Assembly: GCF_905163445.1 (NCBI RefSeq) | Contig: NC_053185.1 | Span: forward strand, 13,906,001-13,970,000 | DNA from: Pararge aegeria | Taxonomy: Eukaryota > Arthropoda > Insecta > Lepidoptera > Nymphalidae | Direction: 5' to 3' | Length of the DNA: 64,000 nucleotides | Shown: piece after piece, positions 22,280-33,715 of the stretch | How the letters are laid out: the number at the start of each line of letters is the position of its first letter | Position numbering within the stretch: position 1 is the first letter of the stretch | Notes under the pieces: model-generated | What the model saw: only the letters and a program-made list of their open reading frames with translations | The model's database searches: none | Told to the model about the DNA's origin: nothing | Position numbers and translations under genes: made by a program

Positions 22280-23290
22280 AGATTATCCTATACAACCTAG
22301 TCAGAAAAATGAAAAAGCTAAAAAAGTTTTATATCAAAAAAATTTAAAGAAATTATATTTTCTTAATTTTTTATTAAGTTTACGTGACGCTTCGTCAATG
22401 CTATGTGCACTTGTTAAATATATGCATATGTATATATTTTTTGAATGCTATTGTATGTGTGCTATCTATAAAAAACGTGAAATATGTATGTTGTTAGTGC
22501 TCTTAAAAAAAATAACCAATATTTCTTCGATTCTGTTCTATAAACAATTATACTAAAGGCACTTACTGGTTTAAGACACTTTAATTTGAACTTTAATATA
22601 ACTACTATTCCTGATACATGAGCGATAACCAACTGCTCCAGCTCGTAATAATGAGTGTAGAACAAACGACGCGTTCGAAGATCCGTTTTCGAAACTTCTA
22701 GGAAGTAGTCCTGGTTGCCTAACTTCCATGAATGGACAGATATCGTTAGCGACGAAACATTGTTTATCAAACAAAAAAAGAATAAGGGAAGATATACTAT
22801 TGAAAAGAGTAAATAATAGTATTGTGTATAATATAATTTTATGAAACTCTACAGGGTAAGTAAGTCACTTACCCCTGTAGAGTTTAATACCGCAGAAACA
22901 CGTGTGCAATTTTGCACGAGAGTAATCTGACCTTTAGAAGTAACATCGCGTTAGTGAAGTGGCTGTAAAACAATTAAATTTTCCTTCCTTTTAACTAATT
23001 ATCAACCCTGTACAAGATAGATAACTGCACCTGCAATCGCAATACTAATATGGGGAATCTCATGTAATCTACCGAATACGTCGTGACGCAGCCGACGGGA
23101 AATAATGAAATCAGTTTGATTTATTACTTCAATGGAATGCTTATTAAGCTGTGTATCAAGACAAGCATTAGCTATTGTGGCATCTGGTGGAATTAGACCA
23201 TGTAGTACGACAATCTCAGATTGTTACAGAGCACAGCGAATAGATAATGCGAAAAACAAAATCAATACACAATATTTGTGTTCCAATAAA
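22280..23290. other. No gene recognised
   Basis: Short open frames on the minus strand at 22462-22774 match nothing I know. A hairpin is listed separately at 22844-22885. Confidence 0.4.
22844..22885. repeat. 18/19-bp hairpin
   Basis: AAACTCTACAGGGTAAGT (22844-22861) and ACTTACCCCTGTAGAGTTT (22867-22885) pair with one bulged base around a 5-base loop. Confidence 0.9.
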
Positions 23291-23294
23291 AGTT

Positions 23295-23605
23295 GGTCCT
23301 TGAATTCAATCTCACCTGGTTGCAAGTTATGATGGTATCTAAGATGCGGGCCGTTATCTGTTAGGTTAATTTAGTATGGCAGTTATATTAAACCCATACT
23401 ACAAATCGGTTTCCACGCGACATCGTACCGGAACGTTAGATCACTTAGCGCTTAGCAGTAAAGTGTTGACTAGCCACAGCGGCAGCCTCCTACCAGTCCA
23501 GGCCTGAGAAAATTCGAAAATCATAACTCCCTAGCTGTTCCAGCTGGGAATCGAACCCAGCACCTCCAACTTAAACACCGCGCTCACCTCTTCGCTAGGG
23601 AGGTT
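23295..23605 (-). mobile_element. SINE-C copy, nearly full length
   Basis: Reverse complement gives head GGTGCTGGGTTCGATTCCC, body GGAGGCTGCCGCTGTGGC, CGTGTCGCGTGG-like words and the 3' tail AGGTGAGATTGAATTCAAGG. Confidence 0.8.
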
Positions 23606-23644
23606 AACAAAAATTTATTTTAACACATTAATTATTATTTTCCT

Positions 23645-23935
23645 TGTAACTTTTACCCGCGGCTACGCTTGCATGGTAAGACTTTTCCAATAGGAATAAG
23701 ATACCGACCACCACCGAATACAACAATGCACTATTTAAGGACGTTTAATGTTGTCTTTTCAAAAACCTGCCACATCCTATGTTATTCTCCGTCCTTTCAA
23801 ATAACTCTGTGTTACAAAAATCAAGTAGGTTAGGTCGCTTAGTTGGAACGTGAACGAAGGATAAATAAACACACTATTGAACCGTAATAGGCAAAGAGTT
23901 GAGATTGTCCATAGTGCGCATTTCCAATATCCGTA
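23645..23935 (-). repeat. Helitron-like repeat fragment
   Basis: CGCGGCTACGCTTGCATGG and, later, CTTAGTTGGAACGTGAACGA. The second part is shared with 41760-41960, which also has the reversed CAACAGCTAGT-type end. Family assignment is tentative. Confidence 0.45.
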
Positions 23936-23939
23936 TGAC

Positions 23940-25100
23940 AACAAATAATATTAAACGAAAATGGTAACTTTCATAATGGCTGCAATGCAAAATTATAAAA
24001 TGGAGAATGGCCATTGATTTTTTTTTTAAATGGCCAGTTAAAAATGAAAAAAAAATTAGTACTGTATTTAATTATTATTAAATTTTATGGTGATTTAAAT
24101 TGTAACTATGAGTCTTTGATACTAGAAATTCATTTTATATACTAATATTATTTTTAAGTACATTCTATAACTTATCTACATTTTATTGTAATTTTTTTTT
24201 TTTTTCTACCGTATATAAAAAAACTAAAATCGGATTAAAAATTTATTAAAATTATTATTGCTGTGCGTGTTCAAATAATTATATATATATTTTTTTTTAT
24301 ATAACACAAAATTAATCAGTAACGGAGAAGTGCTACTACAAGTAGCTAATATAAATAGCTAGGGCTAACGATGATGATGATAACAAATTAAAGTCTTATT
24401 TTCTTGGTTAAGCATAATAACAGCAAATCGGCTATGGTTCGGTACCTTCGCCGATTTTCTGATATTAAACTGATAAGGACCTATTATAATATTAAATGTA
24501 ATAACTTTTCAGTACATTGTAAAGTAGTTACAATTTTAAATCAACGACATCAGACATTTATTTCTTTTTGAATCACAACGCAATATCAAGTAAATTACAA
24601 AAAAAGCGTAAGCCGCTTAAGCAATATTGCAAAAATACATTCATCGTAACCTTCACCAAGATTGCAGACACTATGCAGCAAAGTTAAACTGTCGTGCCCG
24701 GGACAAAGAATCTTAATTATTTTAAGCTGAACAAGGACTTCGTTATTTTGTAGTTTAGTCCCGGAGTATTTATTTTTATTGCATCAGCAAGGACTGGCTT
24801 AACTGGCGCAGGGTATTATTTTACAGATTTTCTCAGAATCAGCACATCTCTAGAGCGGGAGCTGTCGTCTCTGGGGCTTTTCAAAAGCTTTAAATTAGAA
24901 ATAAGTTATTTCATCTTACCTTACCCTGCCAAACCCGCAAAGGGTGGTTGGTATATATTATAAAACTCACTCACTCACTTTAACAAAACAACAGAATGTG
25001 CCCAGCGGTGGGTAATATTAACTAATGACGATGATCCTACTATGTATTGCTATCTAAATACGCTGCACGCAAAAACTTTGCAATTGTATAACATACTTTG
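23940..25100. other. AT-rich intergenic, no gene
   Basis: Nothing coding is recognised. A LINE-tail scrap (GTGCCCAGCGGTGGG) lies at about 24999. Confidence 0.4.
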
Positions 25101-25270
25101 TAAATGTTATGTTATTACTTTTTGTAATGAATTATCTTAGAAAAAAAAGCATTTTGCTTATTAGCATGATTATTAGCGAGCGTATTGGATTCAAGAGGAA
25201 GAGTCATTCAGTGGGTAATAAAATATCTACGTTATTCAATATGGAGGAGATCTGTGAAGAAATAGAGTTT

Positions 25271-25433
25271 TCAAACTATCTCAGTTGCGAAGCTCAAGTG
25301 ACAATGGGCGCAATGCTCCGAGCATTAACCGGAGAACGCAGCGATGGAAGATCCCCCACTAGATGGACAGACGACCTCAAACTAGTCACTGGAGTTAGCA
25401 CAAGACCCTGGAGTGTTGTCACCAATCACAACA
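25271..25433 (+). pseudogene. RTE-type LINE C-terminus fragment
   Basis: Open frame containing RSPTRWTDDLKLVTG. The PTRWTDDL block followed by VxG is a hallmark of the C-terminal tail of RTE-clade reverse transcriptases in insects. Nothing of the polymerase or endonuclease remains. The surrounding open frame 25109-25495 includes unrelated sequence on both sides. Confidence 0.7.
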
Positions 25434-25467
25434 AAATGGTGGTACCTAAAGTCACACCAAAACAGAC

Positions 25468-25540
25468 TGACGTTTTAAAAGTGCTTATAAACTAGGCCTA
25501 CTTGAAATAAATGAATTTTGAAGTTTTAAGTTTACAGCAT
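25468..25540 (+). repeat. LINE 3' tail (CR1/L2-like)
   Basis: GACGTTTTAAAAGTGCTTA then ACTAGGCCTACTTGAAATAA and ATGAATTTTGAAG. The same ending is found at 31960-32010. Confidence 0.7.
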
Positions 25541-25915
25541 TAGTAGGTAGTTGCACAAAGGTGAAGTAGTGTTAGACGGACTAATCCTCACCATTTAGCA
25601 TTTTGGTACAAATCTTTAAAAATGGGTAAAATGAGAAATGAAGGAAATATCAAAAGTTTAGATCACAGAACCACAAGCAAAGCTTTTGAAAGAAGTTGAG
25701 GTAGATTTTGAAAAGTATGATATAAGAGGGCAAGAGGGCGGGAGGTCGGCTACAACTTGGAAAAGGAATCGGTCCCTCGGGGGCCATGATGAATCTTTCA
25801 CACGCTTTATCGCTTTGCATCGGGAATCGAACCGCCGGTCTTTACTCATCCCCGCATCATACAATTTATGAGTGCTGGCGAAACATAAATATTATTTCCA
25901 CGCGAAAATAAGGTG

Positions 25916-25982
25916 TTAAATATATTGACACAAATTAATATTATTATTCTCAAATAATATTAATTTGTGTCAATATATTTAA
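25916..25982. repeat. Perfect 30-bp hairpin
   Basis: Arms 25916-25945 and 25953-25982 are exact reverse complements around the 7-base loop ATTCTCA. Confidence 0.97.
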
Positions 25983-25983
25983 A

Positions 25984-26030
25984 AGAACGTGTTGAGCGTG
26001 TCAACACGTTCTCAAAAGAACGTGTTGAGC
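25984..26030. repeat. 12-bp hairpin plus direct repeat
   Basis: AGAACGTGTTGA (25984-25995) and TCAACACGTTCT (26001-26012) form a hairpin with a 5-base loop. AAAAGAACGTGTTGAGC (25981-25997) then occurs again as a direct repeat at 26014-26030. Confidence 0.95.
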
Positions 26031-26048
26031 TGGTGGAAGATTTTGGCC

Positions 26049-26089
26049 AGAACGTTTAATCTAACTGGCCAAGTTAGATTAAACGTTCT
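26049..26089. repeat. 18-bp hairpin
   Basis: AGAACGTTTAATCTAACT (26049-26066) is exactly complementary to 26072-26089, with the 5-base loop GGCCA. It shares AGAACGT with the preceding hairpin. Confidence 0.95.
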
Positions 26090-26349
26090 TGTTCATAGCC
26101 ACCGACACTGGTGGAAAGGGTTTAGTGATATTTGTGGTTTACGATTCTGGAACAATGGATGTTATCTACTGATCACACGTGGAAACCAGCCTATGGATAA
26201 ACGTAGGCGATCAGTTAAAACTGCTGTTCTCTTTCTAGTTTATCACAGTTGATCTTAGGCTGCGTTCCAAGTTACCTGTACATGGCGTAGAGGGTTTCGT
26301 AGCATAGACGTTTAGTAAATCATACTGAAATGACCAACAATTTCCAGAA

Positions 26350-26610
26350 TAAATAAATAAATAAATATACTACGACAATACACACATCGCCATCTAGCCC
26401 CGAAGTAAGCGTAGCTTGTGTTATGAGTACTTAGATAGCTGATGAATATTTTTTTTATGAATATAATACACATTAATACTTATAATATACAGATAAACAC
26501 CCAGACACTGAAAAACATTCATGTTCATCACACAAACATTTTCCAGTTGTGGGAATCGAACCCACGACCTTGGACTCAGAAGGCAAGGTCGCTGCCCACT
26601 GCGCCACTCA
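26350..26610 (-). mobile_element. SINE-A copy
   Basis: AATAAATAAATAAATA tail, CACACATCGCCATCTAGCCC, full body, B box GGTTCGATTCCC in reverse complement, and a head ending at GCGCCACTC. Confidence 0.9.
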
Positions 26611-26947
26611 AAGAAGAAAGCGGAGAAGATTATTCCCAGCAAGGGGATGAACAATTCCCAAGCCGATCCCACCAAGACTGTATGTAGTCACAGCAAGCAA
26701 TGATGGGAGCCCTGAATACCAGGAGTGAGAGAGAGGTAACTATTCAGAATTATAGCACTTATATTAATGCAAGCATAATCATAAGCCTGTTATATTGCTT
26801 TGCAGGCACAGCCCTCTTTGGCATTCGAGATAGAGATTAGACCGTGCTCCTATACACTGGGGCAGCTGATTAAACGCAAGAATCTTCATCTTACTCAATG
26901 TATCGCTATATCGATGTATGTCCTCTGCTTTATAAGTATTTTATTTT

Positions 26948-27170
26948 GTAGGGAGTTCCAAATTCCACGGTCTTGTGCCGCTTGAGCCCAGCGGCTCCCT
27001 GCAACTCGTTTGATGCCGTCTGTCTATCTGCCCAGGGGTCTACTAACATTGCGTGTACCGATTCGAGTTTGCCGTTCCAACACCTTGATACCACAGCATC
27101 CAAGTGCCCCGCCCATTGTCAATTCAACTATGCGACTGAATTTTGCAGGCAATTAGACATGTCTGCTTGG
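26948..27170 (-). pseudogene. RTE-type LINE C-terminus, decayed
   Basis: Reverse complement reads IKRVAGSRWAQAAQDRGIWN and then NSLQ, the classic end of RTE polyproteins, preceded by a weaker GALGC...KVLERQ stretch with a stop between. It is a more decayed relative of the fragment at 53043-53345. Confidence 0.8.
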
Positions 27171-27179
27171 CAACATAAG

Positions 27180-27860
27180 CAATAATGCCTTGTAGCTATT
27201 CTAACCCGCTTAATACGGCAACCGATGAAAGACTTATCACCATTTAGCATTATAAATGTTCGCCCAAGACAATGTTAAGATAAAAAATGCTTAGCATGTA
27301 ACGTAAGGTGGGGGAATTTTTATACACTCACTGATTCGCTGCAACTCTGTTTGCAACCGTAAATATTTGGTTCTAACCACCAAATGTTTACTGTGCCACA
27401 TTAGATATCAAAGCGGAATCTATCAGACTGTAAAACGAATGTGATTGAATAAAATTCAAATCAAGCAAGGAAATCGGTTGACTGTATTTTATTAATACTG
27501 AAAACCATTTATCAGGATACATTTTGTTATTACGTGGTTGACTTATGCTCTAGAAACCCTCTGTCCTATGAAAGAGAAAACCTGTGGCCAACAGTGGGAT
27601 GATAATAGACTAATTATGATATTGAGTGTACTATCTATATAGCATATATTATGACGGTGTATAAATACATATTAGAAAATTTAATTTATGTACATAAAAA
27701 TAGAGCAAAATTTAAAAAGAAAGTGGATTATAACAATATTAATATTAGGAGTAAAAGTAAACTTGTAGTGCAGTTTACTAGGCTGCATAAAATTTGTAAT
27801 TAATTTAAGGGTAACTATGTGGCCATTTTATCACCAATTACCAGATGGAATCCTTAAGAT
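27180..27860. other. No gene recognised
   Basis: AT-rich. 27540-27610 carries a LINE-end scrap (CTGTGGCCAACAGTGGGATG). Confidence 0.4.
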
Positions 27861-27867
27861 GTCTTAA

Positions 27868-28140
27868 GAAGTTTATATAAAACGTAAGCTTATAGAAAAA
27901 TCCTATAATAATATTAAGGATTGCATTTATAATAAATTAGCTTGGGTATGAATTGCTCTAACTTCAAAGCTAAACATTAACTCGACTGTGAGATGGTAAT
28001 AACAAGAAAAAACCTGGCTAAGTTTGTTGTGGGCTCTTCTTAGACCAGGGCGCGTTTGGAACCCTCCTAGCTTTAGTTTTAAGTTAACGAATGCTGTAAC
28101 CATCACCTAACATTAGTGTTAACATGTTATGTCACGAATA
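27868..28140 (+). pseudogene. LINE F C-terminus and 3' UTR
   Basis: 27868-27951 reads YIKRKLIEKSYNNIKD and ends LAWV before a stop. Compare MSYYSIKDY...KKAWV at 41120-41218. This is the K..L..KSYY.I.D....AW end of CR1/L2-like LINE reverse transcriptases. The 3' UTR follows (AAGTTTGTTGTGGGCTCTTC, GGGCGCGTTTGGAACCCTC). Everything upstream is lost. Confidence 0.75.
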
Positions 28141-28149
28141 AAACATTTT

Positions 28150-29130
28150 TGTTTTTTTTTTAATTTTATCACCAAAACGTCTAACACCACAGTATCTACA
28201 TTTATAAATTTGGTCCTAACCTAGTTTAGTTATATAAAGTAAAATGTACGAAAAAACAACAAACGTTTAACTATCAACTGAGTTTTAACAGGAAACACTT
28301 TTAATTCTCATGCCCATATTAGAACAACAACCGTGTAAAAACTAAGTGCCTACTAATACCAGTTAGTTTTATGTTATGAATTCCTAGCTAAGTGGTTTAG
28401 CTGGGCATACTCAAGCCGGAGCTGCACTGGCGAGTTGAGAAGGCCACGCAATTATTCCGTGCATCGAGCAACAACGTCCCCACACAACTTGGCATGGTTA
28501 CTTCACCTGTTATAATTATCACTTAATGGACATAATTACAGTTCATTTAGGCAAGTGCTTACTAATTTGCGTGTAAGTACCGCGTTTTATAATTTTTCTT
28601 GCATTTCTGTGGTGAATTTTAGCGGGTTATGTGAAATGAAATATGAAGTCTTGTAGATGTATTGTTCTTAACACAAAATGAGTTAGCTTTATTACATTTT
28701 AAGCGTTCCTTTTTTTATCTTTATTAATAAAAAAATGAAAAATATATTTTTCTAGGGAAATAATAATTACAAACTAAAATTTATATTTGCAATAAATATA
28801 AGCCTTGTAGCGGTTCGCTTATGGGCATGGTACCCAAAATGCTGGCGCTATTTGAATTGCTAGACTTAGCCGCTGCGCTAAATAAGCGCCAGCTCTTGGG
28901 TCACCAGTCGGGACCAATTTTTGGGACATGATGTTAATAAAATGTTAATCGTTTCTTATGTCCGCCCGATTTCAAAATACTCGTAGAGTTACCTAACTAC
29001 TACTACGTGGACAAGTTGTAATAAATATTATACAAGTGAAAACGCCGCTTTTTAATTGAGAAATTGATAATGATAGTTGACAATCGAGAAGATGCCTTTT
29101 CAATCTTTGTAACAAGGTGTTATAGGTTGA
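28150..29130. other. No gene recognised
   Basis: AT-rich with short open frames. No repeat family assigned. Confidence 0.4.
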
Positions 29131-29134
29131 TCCA

Positions 29135-29345
29135 CAAAACCGCATGGACCAGCGTGGTGGATTACGGCCTAAAGACTTCTCGTTGTGGGAGGAGACCTGT
29201 GCCCTGTAGTGGGCCGGCAAAGGCTTGATATGAATGAATGAATACACTTTTATTGTACACCACATACACTTATGGTAAAATTATAAATAGAAATTTAACA
29301 AAAAGCATACAATTTGGCGGCCTTATCGCTACATAGCGATCCCTT
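29135..29345. repeat. SINE-B 3' end followed by LINE-tail E
   Basis: 29135-29232 (plus) ends GCCCTGTAGTGGGCCGGC, the SINE-B 3' part. From 29235 a minus-strand LINE-tail E starts: TTTATTGTACACCAC (reverse polyadenylation region), then GGCGGCCTTATCGC. Confidence 0.75.
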
Positions 29346-29654
29346 CCAGGCAACCAAAGGCGTTAAACACAGCTCAAGAAAAAGGTGGGTGGTGGTAAAT
29401 AAACATATATATTTATGATATGATTTTATTATATGATGATGATGATTATAGATAGTAGGGTGCAAGAGAATTCCCGATCTTTGCCGTGCGTACTAGAAAT
29501 AACGAAGCGAAGCACTTTGTACTTGTCCATCGTATTTAATGTTATGTGACGCTTATTAAACCTACGAGTATCTTTCTCTTTTTCCTTACAAAATCATTGT
29601 CTAAAAAAGACAAGTTAGCCTCCAATAGCAAAAAGATTCAACTCTGTAGACTGT

Positions 29655-29815
29655 CACCGATTTTAAAACGAACTTATTACGAACTTTGTCGGAAAGAATT
29701 TCAATGTCTACACTCGAGCTTCTTCCTTTTGAGCTCGAGTTTTGCGAAACAAGCGACATTGGACGGAATAACTTAATTCCAATTGAGAGCACTTAAAAAA
29801 AAGAATGGGCCTTAA
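29655..29815 (+). repeat. Dispersed repeat, copy 2
   Basis: Inverted partner of 14040-14205. It contains GTCTACACTCGAGCTTCTTC and GTTTTGCGAAACAAGCGACA. Confidence 0.75.
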
Positions 29816-30600
29816 AGACGAGGACGATGGCAACCGCACTTCAGATATGCTGATCCCGAGAAAATCTGTAAAATAATACGTCTACCACTCTACTGAAATA
29901 AGGTCCGTCGCTAAGCTGTTAAATAAATTAATGAAAATATTTTACAAGTAAGTAAATCTACATATATAGAAGGTAAAGGTGACTGACTGACTGACTGATC
30001 TATCAACGCACAGCTTATATGTAAGTTTCTATTTTGTTAAGTAATTTCCGTTCACATTTTTCTATTAGCAGCAAGGCTTTTTTTAAACCTTTGTAGTAAA
30101 AATTTACCAAATCAAAAATTGAACTTAACGTAAGTAAAGCTGCGGGCGGCTGTTTCATAAGAACACGCTTTTAAGGTTCATTCGTACACATCAGTCATGG
30201 TTCCGTCACGTCACCGAATAATTTAAAAATGTATGTCGCGCCGGCCGAGACCAGACTGACTTGTGTCAATGGTGCTAATTCTGTTGCACACATCTCTCTA
30301 AACTAATTTGGCAGGTCTGCATTAGTGATGTCCTTTCCCGTAAAGAATGTAATGGAAGTGGATGGCACTTCTTTGTGTAGCTGCTTGCCAGCTACTCATA
30401 CTCACCTTTACCAGATTACCTTAACCAGAATACCTTTTTCAGATAACCGTACCAGGAATGACCAGGATAATGGGAAAACAGGGAATGTAATAATACAGAG
30501 AGAAATAAATCGCAGCGGTCTCAAGAAAAGAAAGTACGGTAATCTGACAAAAGTATTCTGGTAAAGGAGAGTATAGGTAGCTGCAAGCAGCTCCATTTGC
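29816..30600. other. No gene; possible Helitron-type scrap
   Basis: 29955-30150 contains GGTGACTGACTGACTGACTG and TCTATCAACGCACAGC, words common in lepidopteran Helitron-like repeats, and GCTGCGGGCGGCTG near 30140. No termini can be defined. Confidence 0.4.
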
Positions 30601-30614
30601 TCCAATTTAAAGAA

Positions 30615-30830
30615 AATTAAATATCACTTGCTTCAACGGTGAAGAAAAACATCGTGATGAAACCTGCATGCCTGAGAGTACTGCATAATGTTCTGAAAGG
30701 TGTGCGTATTAGTAGACTTGTCTACTAATACGCACTGGGCCAGCGTGGTGGACGACGTTAACCCCTTCTTATTTTGGGAGGAGACCCGAAGCCTGTAGTG
30801 GGCCAATAATGGGTTAATATGCTGATGAAG
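30615..30830 (+). mobile_element. SINE-B copy carrying an internal palindrome
   Basis: ACTTGCTTCAACGGTGAAG, ACCTGCATGCCTGAGAG, CACTGGGCCAGCGTGGTGGA and CCTGTAGTGGGCC are in order. Within it, GTGCGTATTAGTAGAC (30702-30717) and its exact complement (30720-30735) replace the expected GGAGTCCACCAATCC region. Confidence 0.85.
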
Positions 30831-31137
30831 ATGATTAATTATATAAAACAGAACAGGTTTTTAATGCGGTGACGTTATTAATAGGTGACTAAAGTTGGTT
30901 AAACAGTGTTGGTAAAAAAATATAATTTCAGATTGGGCCACAGATAAATTATATCAAAATCGGTTCAGAAGTTTTGTTTTTAAACTGGAAAATATGACTT
31001 CCAACCGTAATTTCATTGCGCAACATTTATTTGTTATTATAGACGTATCTATAGTTTCAAATAATTACTTTTAAATGAAATAATCAATTATAAATAATAT
31101 AAAAACCCTTATTAACCTGAGCTGAAAATAAATAAAA

Positions 31138-31200
31138 GTGTTATTAATAATTATTATTATTATTATTACTATAATTATTATTATTATCATTTATTTGTTA
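31138..31200. repeat. (ATT)n-rich tract
   Basis: Imperfect ATT/TTA repeats. Confidence 0.8.
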
Positions 31201-31609
31201 TTATATTTATTTCTTTTAGTTAAAATTTATCACATACGAGTACGTCATACAACTCCCCTCCGATCACAATTTCTTTAATACCCGAAGTTTATACCTACTA
31301 CAAAGATGATGACACTTTTTCACTCCATGTAATTTATCTAGTCGTTTTAATGTTACATCTTTAAAGTACACTGCGCTTTTCATTAGAAAGTCTACCTGCA
31401 AATGTATATAATAATATGAAAAACATAAAAGCAAGTAAGCGGTTAATAGTCAGTTTTATTCCAATTGAACTGAAATTTCTATTTTCAGTCGGAACAGTCT
31501 CTTATGAAGTGTTCATACATCTATCGCATTAGTGTAAGGTTATTGCCATAACTAAATTCGTTAACTTTAGATTCACTATAAGTGATTTAAGCTTATTGTC
31601 ATAAAAAAA

Positions 31610-32010
31610 GTGCAGAAAACCTTTGTGGCGCGGAGTATAAGCTTTTATAAAATGACACCGAAGTTAATATTAGATTTAGTTTTACATAAGTTTAAAGAAT
31701 GTATCAAAACACATTTAATACATCGTAGTTACTTTACCATTGATGAATTACTTAATGAGAAGGTCGCTGGGAAGCAAGCCGCTCTCCTTTAATCTGACAC
31801 AAGATACATCAATGATTTTTAAATTTTTGGAAAAGAGCAATGGTTGAGTTTCGTGCCGGTTTCTTCTCGGTATAATCTGCCCTCGAAACCGATATAAATA
31901 ATTAAATTAATTAATTAATTAATATCGTCACTACAAACATAGATACTTGACTTTTCAAAAGTTCTTATCTAAGGCCTACTTGAAATAAATGAATTTTAAA
32001 TTTGAATTTG
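31610..32010 (+). pseudogene. CR1/L2-like LINE C-terminus with 3' UTR
   Basis: Open frame 31610-31792 has FKECIKTHLIHRSYFTIDEL near its end, matching the LKxHL..K.YYTI.E.L C-terminal signature of CR1/L2-type LINEs. The 3' UTR with CCGGTTTCTTCTCGG and TCTGCCCTCGAAACCG follows, then the tail AAGGCCTACTTGAAATAAAT near 31970. Codons before about 31640 do not look conserved. 5' truncated and presumably dead. Confidence 0.7.
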
Positions 32011-32049
32011 AAAAAAGGTAGTAGCCAGTAGGCTAGTGTACTCTTCCTC

Positions 32050-32225
32050 CCTTCCTCCCATCCCCAAAAATGGGATACTTCTTATCTTTGGGGATCCCCT
32101 GCGAGCGTAGTATTGCTGAGTTACGAGCTATGAAAATAAACCCAACACCAAACTCTAGGTATAACAACGTTAGTTAACTGGATATCTCCACCCCAAACAT
32201 TGGAAACACGCCACTGTAACATGAA
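32050..32225 (+). repeat. Dispersed repeat, copy 1
   Basis: TTGGGGATCCCCTGCG, TGAGTTACGAGCTATGAAAA, GGATATCTCCACCCCAAAC and ACACGCCACTGTAAC recur in order at 32615-32770. Confidence 0.75.
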
Positions 32226-32361
32226 GCATTCATATCTATCGTGTTACTGCAAGATTATTAGCACAACTACATTCATACCTAGTTTAGGTTTACAAAAAGT
32301 ATACGGTCACTATTGGTTAGCCACTATACCGTCCTTCTTCTTCTTCTTGCAGTGCCGACTC

Positions 32362-32633
32362 CTATCGGAGATTGGCAACCATTAAAGCTATCTGGACTTT
32401 TCCCAAACCATTGGCATAAATTTTTAGCCAGATGTTCTTCTTCGGCCAGGTGGTCTTTTGCCGACTATTTTCCCCTGAATAATAAGCTGAAGGAGTTCAT
32501 ATTTATTGTTTCTCATAATATGACCAAAATACTCTATCTTTCTTTTCTTAATAGTTTTAAGAATTTCCAGATTCTTGTCTAGCCTCTGTAATACTGTGAT
32601 GTTTTTTACATGATCCCATCCTTGGGGATACAC
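32362..32633 (-). pseudogene. LINE C-terminus with one frameshift
   Basis: Reverse complement begins GWDHVKNITVLQRLDKNLE and continues RKIEYFGHIMRNNKYELLQL. After GRRRTS a frameshift moves into KNIWLK...MVANLR and a stop at 32362-32364. RxxxYFGHIMR..KYELL..I..GKI.G.R..GRRR.SWL is the C-terminal signature of a LINE family widespread in insects (RTE/Proto2-like). It sits between two copies of the 32050/32615 repeat. Confidence 0.8.
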
Positions 32634-32770
32634 TACGCGCGTGGTAATGACGAGTTATCGACCAATGAAAATCAAACCCTTATGGTAACAAAATTGTAGG
32701 TAGAACAGAGTTGGTTCACTGGATACCTCCACCCTAACCCTTCAAAACACGCCACTGTAACCTTTAAAAC
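32615..32770 (+). repeat. Dispersed repeat, copy 2
   Basis: Partner of 32050-32225. Confidence 0.75.
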
Positions 32771-33149
32771 TAGCACTGCTTTTTCAAGCGTACATCAGTG
32801 AGCTGCATTAATTTAATTTCCACTGTTGTTCTACGAGCACTTACGCAGTACGCTAGTTTTTATTTTCAAAGGTGGAAATTGTAGGGAAACTTAGTTTTAA
32901 TTGAAATACTGCTCGGAAGGACAAACATCAAACAAAATAAATTGTTCGTTGGACAGAAACCGCATTGGACCGTGAAAACTTTGGAAATCACATATCCAAC
33001 GTTGGACGATCTTTCATGATAATATCAATTTAACCGTGAACTAGTTAATTTGTGGTACTTTTAGGTTTCCCATAGAGAGATTAAATCAAATATCTGTGAC
33101 GCAAATTACATAAGTAATAATTGATTAAGCTGAGTTTAACGACCACCCT

Positions 33150-33290
33150 AGCGCAGTGTTCAGCCCTGAGGTCATATAAGTGGGAGGTCTCGGGTTCGAA
33201 TTTCTGCGGGGGTAGTATGGAATTTTATGATTTCAGAATTTTCTCTTGTTTGATCTAGTGGGAGGCTTCAGAACGGCTAGTATGGGCAGG
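33150..33290 (+). mobile_element. SINE-C, 5' half
   Basis: AGTGGGAGGTCTCGGGTTCG (B-box region), then TTCTCTTGTTTGATC and GTGGGAGGCTTCAG. The SINE stops at GGCTAG. Confidence 0.75.
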
Positions 33291-33715
33291 ACACAATTAT
33301 CTCCCCGGGGAATCTTTTTCCCACAACTTTATCAACTCTCCGAGAAATAATATCCATATAATATATGTATAATAATAAACGGGAGTAAACTTATCCTTTT
33401 CCATGTTCCCTTGCTTTAGCAGGTGGACACGTTAATAATATTCCTTGTCATGGGATATATTCGGGGGATATAATTTTGTCTCCGGCACGGTTAGCATGGG
33501 CAAGAGACAATTATGTCCCGGGGTAAAGGATAAAAATGTATCTTCTCCTGCAGCTGTATCAGCTCTCAGAGCAGAAGCGGACAATTGGAAATAATATCCA
33601 AATAATATATGTGTAGTAATAAACGGGAGTAAACTACTCTTATTCCATGTTACCGTGCTTTAGCAGGTGGACACGTTAATTATGTCAGGGGATATAATTT
33701 GGGGATATAATTTTT
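33291..33715. repeat. Two-copy tandem repeat splitting a SINE-C
   Basis: A unit of about 211 bp beginning ATGGGCA(G/A)GA(C/G)ACAATTAT is present twice (starts near 33282 and 33493). Both copies contain ATAATATATGT...AATAAACGGGAGTAAAC and CTTTAGCAGGTGGACACG. The unit is not recognised as a named element. Confidence 0.8.
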
